Shown here in pieces: positions 49,598 through 59,775 of a stretch of DNA of 64,000 nucleotides. Below the pieces are notes generated by a model. That model saw only the letters and a program-made list of their open reading frames with translations, did not search any database and was not told where the DNA came from. Source of the stretch: Lepisosteus oculatus (Eukaryota; Chordata; Actinopteri; Semionotiformes; Lepisosteidae); contig NC_090698.1 in assembly GCF_040954835.1 (NCBI RefSeq), positions 74,754,284-74,818,283 on the forward strand. Direction: 5' to 3'. Positions within the stretch are counted from its first letter, which is position 1, and every line of letters begins with the position of its first letter. The translations under genes and the position numbers were made by a program.

Positions 49598-52500
49598 ATG
49601 ACTGCGCCACGAGCGCCGAGCCCCCCGGACAGCCTGCTCGGTGAGTGCCCGCCGGAGCACGAGGCGGTCAGGGGGTCCGGGGGTCCGGGGGTCAGTACAG
49701 TGCTAGGGCTGTATTTCGCTGGGCTGGGGGAACAGCCCTGCGCGACCAACACAATCGCGTCAAGAAGGAAAAATAAGAATGACGAATTCGTTTAAATGTA
49801 AATTTAAAACAAGACGGTCCTTTTTAGCTTGTTATTTTTTATTCTAGGCAGAGTCATAACTAACGGTAAAAATGGGAAGAGCGTTTTTTTTCGGGAAGTT
49901 CGTAATGCAGAACGTTTAAACGGTCGATTCGCGCTTCTTAACGTAGTTCGTAAAAAGCAACTGTTCAAGAGCCAGAGACACGAGTCTGCGTGCAGCCCCG
50001 GGGATTTGGACAGGTCTGTCGCTGCCGTCTCGGGGGGACTCGCCGGAGCGCCCAGCCCGGAGGCTCGCTGGGGCTTGTGACCCGGGGCGAGGGTGCGGGA
50101 CCTGTCAGCCGCTGGGTAGAGACGCTGCGCTTATCCGCTCGCGTGAATTAAAGTCTTCAGCGCCGCAGGTGGGAAAGCGGGCGTGCGGTACACACTGACG
50201 CACGGCCGTGGTGCTGAATGAACCAGGTCTTGCGCAGGACGGGCTCCTCCGGGGACATGCGCGCTGGGTCCCGGGCGCCGCTGCGCTCGTGCGGAACGGC
50301 ATGTTCCGCGAGACGGGGCAGCTCGCGGTTCTGCCCTCTGCGGGCGCTGCGGCTGGGACGTGAGACGTGTTTGTGAACCGTAATCAGCCCGGCGCGGGAG
50401 GTCTTCTCATGAGCCTGTAATAAGCGTGTCCACACGCTGGTCTCTCGCCTGGAGAGTTTGTGCCGAGTGCAGGGGAGCTGGGGGTAGGAATACTGGGGTC
50501 CGGGAGAGGAAGGACTGTGGACTCAAGGAGGCGCAGTGGACACACAGACACACAGCAGACACAGAGTGGACACACAGACACAGCAGATGCATGGACACAC
50601 AGTGGACACACAGTGGACACACAGCAGACACAAGGACACACAGGCACACATCAGACACAAGGACACACAGGCACACAGCAGACACAAGGACACACTGGAC
50701 ACACAGTAGACACAAGGAGCCACAGTGGACACACACACAGCAGACACAAGGCACATACAGTGGACACAAGGAAGCATAGTGGACACAATGGACACACAGT
50801 GGACTCAAGGTTCACATAGCAGACACAAGGAAGAATTGTGGACACAAGCACACACAGTGGACTCAAGAGACACATAGAGGACACAAACACGTGCGCTCCA
50901 TGAAGTGGGGGTAATCTGGGGTTCGGTGCTGACTTTTGCATGAGGCTTGCTGTCAATGACAGCTGCTCCTGTATTAAGATGCCTTTGACAGCTGTCTATC
51001 TCTTTGCGTGACTGAAAATGTGATTGTTTGGGAACAGGGTTGGGGGCAAGGGGTGAGAGACAGTCCTGGAGTCTCCTCTGTCCAGTGTCCAGTCAGTCCC
51101 TTGGAGGCTCAGATGATCTGTCCAGTGTCCAGCCGGTTTGTTAGGATCTCGGGGTGACCTGTCCAGTCAGACTGCTGATGGCTCAGGGTGATACAGTATG
51201 TCCAGTGTTCAGTCTGCTGGGGGCTCAGTGTGATCTGTCTAGTGTCCAGTCAGTCTGCTGGACTGACACTATCACTGGAGTCATCCGTATCCTGTCTCCC
51301 TGCAGTCCTCTGTTCCTACACTCCTGTCTGTAGTCTGTCTGGAGTCAGATACAGGCGGATGGAGGCGGGGCAGAGCGGTGGCTCTGTGGCTCAGGATCTG
51401 CGCCTGTGGCCGGAAGATTGCTGGTTCAAATCCCGCGGCTGGCAGAGGAATCCTACTCCGTTGGGCCCCTGAGCAAGGCCCTTATCTCCAGCTGCTCCAG
51501 GGGTGCCGTATAAATGGCTGACCCTGCGCTCTGACCCCAAGCTCACCCTGTCTGTGTGTCTCATGGAGAGCAAGCTGGGGTCTAATACAAGAAATTGTAC
51601 ATGGCCAATAAAGTGATCCAGATCTTATGTGGAGTCAGTTCTGTGAAATCTCTGTTGTGATGTGTCGTTGCTGAGGGCACTGTGTGCACGTGAGGATCCG
51701 CTCGTGGCTCTGCCTGGACAGAGAGAGGAGGGAGAGCTGGGGGGGCTGATGGGCAGTTAGCTGATCTCTTACATAAGCAGCTGTCAGGCCGCGCTAGTCT
51801 GGGGCCGCCTGCCGGCTGTCTTTGTGTGAGACTGACAGTGCCGTGCTGAGCCCTGAGCTGTGCTGGGACTCCCCCTGCTGTGTGTCTGATCGGCTGCAGG
51901 CTCGTGGGAGGAGCTGCAGGCGTGCGAGGCAGGTGTGGAGGGGCCGGCGCGCACCCACTCCTCCCTCCTGCAGGGAGAGCTGGAGAGCATCCTGCTGGAG
52001 GCCCAGCTGGAATCCGAGAGGGGCAGCCGGACGGACAGGTCAGTGCAACCGGAAGGGGTAATCAGCAGCCACTGATCAATAACCAATTACTATCAATCAG
52101 CATCTCTTCAGGAAGAACAGTGTGCCTGCACTCACTTATAACCGATGATCGATAACCCATATCAATCTGTATCAATCAGCTACCATGCGTACACCTTGGA
52201 GTACAATTAAATCCTTACTAATCACTGATTAATAATCTGTTGTCAGCATTAGTTGACGTTAACATAATATGAATTAATCCAATAGACGCAGGGTGATGTG
52301 TCAGTACTTATTAACCAATTACATTACGGATTATTCTGATTATTGATTGATGACCCAATCTGCCATGGTCAGACATTAGTAATCACTGAATTTTTATCTT
52401 TGTGCAATGATCTATAGTAATTTTACTTCATTATTTGTATAATGTAAATACACACTGGCATCACATTAGAAATCCACAATCATAATCAATTACTAATCAT

Positions 52501-54445
52501 TATTTGTCAGTTCATCCAACCAATCACCCTAAGTTTTCAGAAATCATTATTGATTTATCATCATCAGCAATTAGCAATACACAACAGTTTTTCACTAACA
52601 ATGTTGGTCACCAGATTAACAAAAATAATTTACTGCTCTGGAATCAGTACAGTAAAGGACAACCAATAGATTCATACACTGACAGGCTGGAGGAACTGAG
52701 TCTCTTTAGTCTGAAGGGAGTGTCCCACACTGACAGGCTGGAGGAACTGAGTCTCTTTAGTCTGAAGGGAGTGTCCCACACTGGCAGGCTGAAGGAACTG
52801 AGTCTCTTTAGTCTGAAGGGAGTGTCCCACACTGACAGACTGGAGGAACTGAGTCTCTTTAGTCTGACTCATACACTGACAGGCTGTATGTGTGTAACCC
52901 TCAGCTCCCAACTTCCTTTTCTCACAGCCCTCCTCAGGTTCTGAGCCCCAGGAATAGAGCCTCCCCCAGGACTGAGAGTGAACCAGGCAACAGCACCGAG
53001 CATCCCACAGTACAGGTACTGTAGACACTGTATACACCCCACAGTACAGATACTGTACACACTGTGTGTCAGTCGGAGGAGTGGCAGTAACAGTGTCTCT
53101 CTCCCTGTGTGTCAGTCGGAGGAGTGGCAGTAACAGTGCTCTCTCCCTGCGTGTCAGTCGGAGGAGTGGCAGTAACAGTGTCTCTCTCCCTGTGTGTCAG
53201 TCGGAGGAGTGGCAGTAACAGTGCTCTCTCCCTGTGTGTCAGTCGGAGGAGTGGCAGTAACAGTGTCTCTCTCCCTGTGTGTCAGTCGGAGGAGTGGCAG
53301 TAACAGTGCTATCTCCCTGTGTGTCAATCGGATTAGTGGCAGTAACAGTGTCTCTCTCCCTGTGTGTCAGTCGGAGGAGTGGCAGTAACAGTGCTCTCTC
53401 CCTGTGTGTCAGTCGGATTAGTGGCAGTAACAGTGTCTCTCTCCCTGTGTGTCAGTCGGAGGAGTGGCAGTGTCCGAATACTGATGTTGACAGATCCGGA
53501 AGTTCACAGTGGGTGTGGGACTGGGCCAGTCGACCCGAGAATCTTCCACCAAAGTAAGAACGCCACACCATCCCCTGTTTGTCACCGTGGCACCCCACTG
53601 TACCCCTCAACACCCACGCTTCAGGCCCGACTCCGAATCCTGTCCTCACCTCTCCTGGAGCTGCATTGGCAGACAGTTAACAGAACATTACATGTGTGAA
53701 TGTTAATACTGTATAGCCACTTGGAGCGAGTAGAAGACACCCCTGGGATCTCACCAGCCTGTCCCTCTCTGGTCTCTCTGTCAGGGAGTTCCTGTTCCAG
53801 CACCCCAAGCAGACGGGATCTCTGAGTGAGAGGAAGAGGAGTTTCTTCTCCTCTGACCTTCTCTTCCTCTTCATCCCCTCCATACTGGCCTCACATCTGC
53901 TGACACTGGGCCTGGGGTAAGAGCGCTCTGACACCATGTCCCCGCAGGGGGCGCTGTTCACACCTCGCCTCACTCGACAGTTCTCAAATGAATCACTGTA
54001 CATCCCTCCGCCCTCAACGTGCAGTATGGTGTCACGGGCCTGCTGTCCTGAACTGAACCACTTCCGAATACTCTGAGGAACAAGACTGCACTAAAAACAC
54101 GCAGGGAAAGTGATCCTTACGTGAACTGCAGCTTCAAGAAAGTCTTTAAGCTGCACTGAAATCAAGCCATGAAATCAGTAGGCATGCAGTACTAGAGCTT
54201 CTGTACTGCGAACCAGAGAGAAGAAACGCCTTTTGGCTCTTGAGCCTTTCTCACACCCCTGAAGATGGTTCAGCTGCCAAAATGTCTTTCTTTCTACTCT
54301 CCAGCTTGGGACTCACTGTTTACCTGCTCCTAGTGTGTGATACATGAGCTGTAGTTGGATGTCGGTGTCCCTGATGGAGCCATCTCTCTCCCCTAGGATC
54401 TACATTGGCAAGCGTCTGGCCGCCTCCTCTGCGGGCGCGCTGTGA
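49598..54445 (+). CDS. bnip3: BNIP3/NIX-family mitophagy receptor
   Basis: Tail-anchored outer-mitochondrial-membrane protein that recruits LC3/GABARAP for mitophagy. Exons: 49598-49640, 51900-52038, 52928-53015, 53456-53553, 53785-53916, 54397-54445; in phase throughout, 182 residues (human BNIP3 194). Landmarks in order: LIR motif SWEEL (residues 16-20), LESILLEAQLES matching MEKILLDAQHES, a Ser/Pro-rich stretch, WDWASRPENLPPKEF, FQHPKQTGSL, and the transmembrane segment FIPSILASHLLTLGLGIYIG with the family His and Gly-x-Gly, then KRL and a short tail. The basic MKKGGIF-type stretch before the membrane segment is missing. The family is certain. Whether this is bnip3, bnip3l or a further fish paralog (bnip4) is open. 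Intron 3 is almost wholly a minisatellite of its own 3' splice site. Confidence 0.9.
50530..50880. repeat. minisatellite of CAGACACAAGGACACACAGG units
   Basis: Irregular tandem copies built from GGACACACAG and CAGACACAAG in intron 1 of the BNIP3-like gene. Confidence 0.88.
51370..51626 (+). mobile_element. tRNA-derived SINE
   Basis: Full-length sense copy: tRNA-like head with GGTTCAAATCC (51423-51433), shared body GCAGAGGAATCCTACTCCG, GAGAGCAAGCTGGGGTC, and end GGCCAATAAAGTGATCC. Same family as 27064-27345. Confidence 0.85.
52675..52885. repeat. minisatellite, about 51-bp units
   Basis: Four copies containing GACAGGCTGGAGGAACTGAG and CTGAAGGGAGTGTCCCACA. It ends about 50 bases before exon 3 of the BNIP3-like gene. 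Confidence 0.92.
53056..53455. repeat. minisatellite of a 3' splice site plus exon start
   Basis: Nine 42/43-bp units precede exon 4 of the BNIP3-like gene. Each holds a pyrimidine tract, GTGTGTCAG and the exon's own first bases TCGGAGGAGTGGCAGT (two variants carry GATTAG), then AACAGTG. Exon-like starts fall at 53073, 53116, 53158, 53201, 53243, 53286, 53328, 53371 and 53413; the real exon is at 53456. All but the 53328 copy keep the AG. Confidence 0.95.
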
Positions 54446-55755
54446 GCCGGCGGACAGCTCTGGGCAGCGGACCCCTGTGTGTCGTCCTGTCTGCCCTCCA
54501 CCCTGGGCTATGTGCCCCTCCCCAGTGTGGGGGTGCTGGGCTTGTATCAGCGCTGTCACTGTCCAAACAGCCCCTCCCCTCCCTCGTGCCCTGCCAGTGT
54601 CCTGTAGCCCCGCCCTGTTTGGACATGTAGGTTTTTAAGGATAGCAGCCCCCTCTCCCCAGGGAGGGAGCAGTACAGACACGACAGCCCTGGGGTGGGGG
54701 GCTCGTTTTACAATGGCGGGGCTTGGAGTGCGAAAGAGAGTGGGCGGTCATCAGTCCTGGTGTCAAGGAGCCCAGAGACCTCCTCCATCCCCAGGGCTGC
54801 TCTGAGCCAGACCCTGCTGCCCCCCCAGTGGCACTGGCTGGCGTGCGGAGGATCACACTGGACAGCCACCACTGACCGCCCCTGAAGCGCCAGTCTGTCA
54901 CAGTCTGCACTCAGTCCTTAACAGAAGTCATTAAGGTCTTGAGAGCTCAAGGATGCTCAGAGCTTTGTCCTAGATGACCTGCCAATCACTTAATTTAACA
55001 AGTCACCTGTTTGACTGGTCACAGATAAAATGGCCTAGGTTTGTAGAAGCACATGATTTAGCACTCGGCTGCAGAGCACGCTGGCCTGCTGCTCCCCATC
55101 GCCGGGCGGCTTTGGAACCAGGGCTCACGATTTCTGCAAAGCAGACGGACTGCTGCAGCCATAACTACAGAACTGTTAGACTTCAGACACGTCCTGCTCG
55201 GGGCCCAGCGCACGCAGGAGCTCATGAGGACAGCAGTAGGGTGCACGGCTTTACTGTGGGGTCACTCTTAAAGAGATGCTCGCAAATCCAGTTCCCTCTG
55301 CTGTGGCCTCTGTGCTCTCTGCCCACCTGCCCTGGCGCACTGTGAAAATCCTCTTCATACACACTTTTAATCCCAAGTGAAAATGTGCTCTCTAACCCTT
55401 CACAAATACTACTCAAATGATCTGTCACTCTACAGTGCAGCTATTTGCAAACGGAGGAGTGCTGTTCCTACCGGCCTGCCTCCAACACCAGTCGGGGTCC
55501 AGCAGCCTGAACATCCCGGGATCTCGCTCAGCCCATTCCCGAAGGAATTGGGTATCTGCATGGACAGCGTGGCCTGTGTAGCCTGCAGCACTCCTCCAGC
55601 TGCACAGACCCGAGAGAAACACTCATTTCATGTCTCAGCCCAAAGCCCTTCCATTGTCTAAGCGTTTCCCACGGCCGTCTCCGAGACACCCTGCGTCACC
55701 CTGTGCTGTTCTTCTGTTGGTGTATTACTAAAAATAAACTACCCTCCAGCCTAAT
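54446..55755 (+). other. bnip3: 3' UTR of the BNIP3-like gene
   Basis: From the TGA at 54443-54445 to just past the AATAAA at 55733. No other gene is recognised inside. Confidence 0.6.
55733..55738 (+). terminator. bnip3: polyadenylation signal of the BNIP3-like gene
   Basis: First clear AATAAA downstream of the stop, implying a 1.3 kb 3' UTR. Confidence 0.6.
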
Positions 55756-56303
55756 ATTCCTCTCTGTCATCCATCTTTAAACTATTTTATTAACAAAGAC
55801 AACCAGAGAACAAGAAGAACAGGAGTTCGGCCCATACCGTGTGCAGAGACCCCAGGGGCTGCATCAGACCCGCGAGATAACATTCACAGGGGTATCACAC
55901 ACAGACACACCTCACACAAGCGAGCTGCTTGCATCGTGTGCATCCTCTCGGCAGGACAGCCCAGAGGTCAGGAGCTGCGTGTGCCGAGAAAGGCTCCCCC
56001 ACGGTGGAAGAGACATGATGTCTTGAGTATAACCTACAAGAAGTGCTCTAAAGGGACATTACTGCACTCCAGCATAGTCTTATGCCAACTTGCTACAGTA
56101 GGCGACTTATCCGAGATCCATAGAAAAGAAAAAAGCTCTTTTTTTTTCCTTACGCAGATTGTCAGTACAGTGCAAAGCCTTTTCTTGGTATTATTAGATA
56201 TATAGCTACCTTGAAGGTCAAGTAAGGGAGATGCAACACTACCTCTCCCTCACACAATAGAAGAACTGAAACACATCAAGATTGTGATAAAATTTCAAGC
56301 ACT

Positions 56304-56309
56304 TTTATT
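56304..56309 (-). terminator. ptpra: candidate polyadenylation signal of ptpra
   Basis: AATAAA on the minus strand. Nearer cleavage sites cannot be excluded. Confidence 0.45.
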
Positions 56310-57249
56310 AGATCTTAACAGTATCTTGCTTAGAAAGGCCATTTGGCATTTTATTTATATATTTATATATATATTTCAAAATTTGATTAACAAAAACACT
56401 AGAAAACAAAAAAATAGGATTTTTTTTTCAAAAGACAATAATAAAAAAATGGAGCAAAAACAAAAAACACATCTCTGATACAATTCAAAATGGTCCCGAT
56501 ACATTATTCTGTAGGTTTCTTTCAGAACGGAAAAAAGGCAGCAAACGTAGGAATCCAATATAAATACCCCCGGACACAGCTGCCCGGGCTGCCCCTCCAC
56601 TCCTCCGGAATGGCCCCACGCCCCAGCCAGCCCAGCACAGACCTGGCAGGGCCGGAATGGCACTGGGACAGTCCTGGAATTGGGCCCTGCAGGAAACTGG
56701 AATGACAGAACTGGGAATGTGGGACCCCTCCCCACTGGTCCTGGTCACATGAGGCGCTGCTGCAGAATGGGCTTGGTTTCACAGAGAACTCCAACTGGGC
56801 CCAGCTGGGCCGCAGGAACTGGTCTGGAACTGGCCTGATGGGACTTGGCGCCAGGGACAGGCCGAGTTAAAACCACAATCACATCTCCCGTCTCTTCCAA
56901 ACCAGCACTCACCTGAACGCAGCTGTGGGTCGTGAATCCCTTCTCCATCACAAACACAAACCATGTTAACAAGTGGGGCTGAGACAGCAGTCGACCCCTC
57001 CTCCTCCCCAGAAACAGACAGAAAGCAGGACCGTGCTCCCAAGGCTGGCCTGAGCAGGGTGCTGGGCCACACCTTGAGATGGCTGTCCTTGGAAGCACCG
57101 ACAGCCTGAAGACCTGCGTGATTCCTGCAGCTACCAGACTCTCGACTGGACTCCCCTTTCTCTCCGGGAGAACCTGCTCAGAACCAGGGCTCTGCGCACC
57201 GTCAATGTACTGACAGAGGAGCACAATTACTCCACACTCATCGCTGTCC

Positions 57250-57425
57250 ATTCATCACTGCCCACTTAACAGCACTGTCCGCAGTCATCACTGTCCACAG
57301 TCATCACTGTCCACAGTCATCACTGTACACAGTCATCACTGCCCACTCAACAGCACTGTCCACAGTCATCACTGCCCACTCAACAGCACTGTCCACAGTC
57401 ATCACTGCCCACTCAACAGCACTGT
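57250..57425. repeat. tandem CACAGTCATCACTGTC / CCCACTCAACAGCACTGTC
   Basis: Short interleaved repeats inside the putative ptpra 3' UTR. Confidence 0.85.
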
Positions 57426-57884
57426 CTAACTGAGCAGCTCTGACCTGCAGTCTTTGCCTACGACTGGGCTACAGTCAGCATGACTCCCCACAGACCCACG
57501 CTGTCACAGACACTACAGACCTACCAACAGCCCTAACGCACCCCTCTACAACCTCACACCACCCTCGTCCTCACAAAGCCTCCACCTGTACCTGAACTCA
57601 ACAAACACGAGAGCTGCAGCTCACACGAACATGAATGCGAGTACAATGAGACACACACCACAGAGGTCTGACCCACGACAGGCTCCAGACCGCAGGACGC
57701 CTGTGCAAGCTGTGACGATGAAGCAGTTTAACACTATTTTGACCAGACATCTGAGGGTAAAGGTAATATAGTAACAGGCTGGTTCAGAAAAGCCACTGGA
57801 TTAAGAAAGCAAGAGCACAGAAGTCTGTACAACAATGATTACTGTGCCATGCTCCCAGGGGCTCACAGAGACAGGCACTCACTA

Positions 57885-58080
57885 GCTCCCCAAGGCCTGG
57901 TCTTAATACCCCCCTCCCTCCCGAGACCTGGCCTTAATACCCCTCCCCCCTCTCCTGAGACCAGGTCTTAATACTCCTCCTCTCTCCCATGACCTGGGCT
58001 TAATACCCCTCCCTCTCTCCTAGCCCTGGGCTTAATACCCCTCCCTCTCTCCTGGCTCTGGGCTTAATACCCCCTTGGTT
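57885..58080. repeat. tandem CTTAATACCCCTCCCTCTCTCC
   Basis: About six imperfect copies of a 30-40 base unit in the putative ptpra 3' UTR. Confidence 0.8.
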
Positions 58081-59104
58081 AGCGCAGGGTGAGGCGCTGA
58101 CAGTCGACCTGACTGGCTCCTGAGCTCAGTCTGACCTCGAACAGCGGAACAGTAAAGAACATGTGGAAAAGCTCATGTATTGGGGGTCCTGTTCAAGGAC
58201 TGGTTAGAAATCAGAGTCCCTGAACCTCAGTGCTTGTCTGTAGGGGTCCTGCAGACTCAGGACAATCTTTCAAAAGGAGAATTTCCAAAGCTAGACTCGC
58301 CTGAAGCGTGATTTGTGTAAACTTGTATCTTTAAAAAGTCCCACGGTCAAGCCTGGCAGTAATAAACAAGATTAATCAATAAACGTGTTCTGCCAACACT
58401 GGGTGGCATGGTGACGCACAGCCAGACTCAGCTGGGTTCCAGTGAGCTGGAGAGCCTGTCTGTGTGGAGTCTGCATGTTCAGGTATCCTTGTTCTTTCCC
58501 TCCTCCGTGAGGAGCAGGAGCAAGGGGTTTCTGGGGGTCCCTAGCTGGGGGGAACCAGCCGTGTGTCTGGCGAGCTGATGGACTTGCAGCTGGCAGAGCC
58601 CCCCAGCGCCACACCCCGTCCAGCCCTGAGCTCCAGACCGGCACCAACAACCCCAAACGACTTGTACTAAAACTCATTAAAAACCCATAATACTATCTGG
58701 AAAGAAGGTGAGCACCTCCACTGGCTCCGTCTGGGGTCCCTGTGAGCTGCTGCCAGTCCGAGCAGCAGTGGCGCCTGTGCGTGTGGGCGTGTCCGCGCAG
58801 GCTGCCCCTCCCACACTCCACACAGAACAGCTGAGACAGCGCACAGCGTCTGCGATGGGAGGCTCTGCTTCCACACTGTCACCCCCAGCCTACATTTTCA
58901 CGGTTTCATCCTTAGCTGAACAGCCTGGGCTGTGACTCCGCTCACAGGCGCTTGGCAATTTAAGAGCCAGGGTGCCCACCGTGATGCCCCCGCAACGTCA
59001 CACTGAGGGCACAGACTCCGCGCTGGGTAACTGCACTGGTCCAGGGTACACAGGGGTGCAGCACAGCAGAGCAGGGGCAGGGCAACACCTCCCTGGTAAA
59101 CACT

Positions 59105-59405
59105 CTACTGTGGCTACAGCTGCTCCTGGAGCGGGCTGCACCTGCGCAGGCACAGCTAGGAGCTGCTCCAGGAGCAGGCTGCTCAGGGCTGCAGCTGCGC
59201 ATTCACAGCTGAGAGCTGCTCCAGTAGCAGGCTGCACCTGCGCAGGCACAGCTGGGAGCTGCTCCAGTAGCAGGCTGCACCTGCGCAGGCACAGCTGAGA
59301 GCTGCTCCAGTAGCAGGCTGCACCTGCGCAGGCACAGCTGAGAGCTGCTCCAGGAGCAGGCTGCACCTGCGCAGGCACAGCTGGGAGCTGCTCCAGGAGC
59401 AGGCT
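59105..59405. repeat. minisatellite, about 58-bp and shorter units
   Basis: Copies of GAGCTGCTCCAGTAGCAGGC with CTGCACCTGCGCAGGCACAG in the putative ptpra 3' UTR. Alanine/cysteine-rich open frames are artefacts. Confidence 0.88.
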
Positions 59406-59775
59406 GCTCAGGGCAAGAGCTCCGATCAGCCCCCATGTCCCCGAGCCGCCCTCCCAGCAGCCCAGGTCTGCACATCGCAGTGCGAGAGCAGGGAAGAGCC
59501 CCTCACTCCCCCTTCAGACTCGCAACAAAGCCTCTGTAATATATATCTGTATAGAACAACACTATGCTACATAGAAAATCTCCACCTAATATCGAAGACT
59601 AACTGTACCAGCCTCTAAAACCGAAAGGGGGAGTATGTACACAGGGCTGAGGGTGTATTAACAAGTACAATATTACAAAATCTTCAAGAAGGCATCTCTG
59701 ATACTCTGGGGCACAGGGCCTCCCTGTCCCTGCCAGTCTCTCTGCCAGTCCGAGCTGCAGCACTTGCGCCCGGCT

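Larger units (their letters stand above)
56285..59775 (-). other. ptpra: putative 3' UTR of ptpra
   Basis: About 3.5 kb between the ptpra stop and an AATAAA on the minus strand. It contains three tandem blocks and an AT-rich run near its end, and no supported exon. UTR status is inferred from the lack of another gene and from the signal. Confidence 0.5.

Noticed and set aside
51370-51450. Functional tRNA gene
   Set aside because: An A/B-box-like head is present but no full cloverleaf, and a SINE body and tail follow.
53056-53455. CRISPR-like array
   Set aside because: Units are head-to-tail with no unique spacers, in a vertebrate intron; it is a minisatellite. The same applies to all other arrays here.
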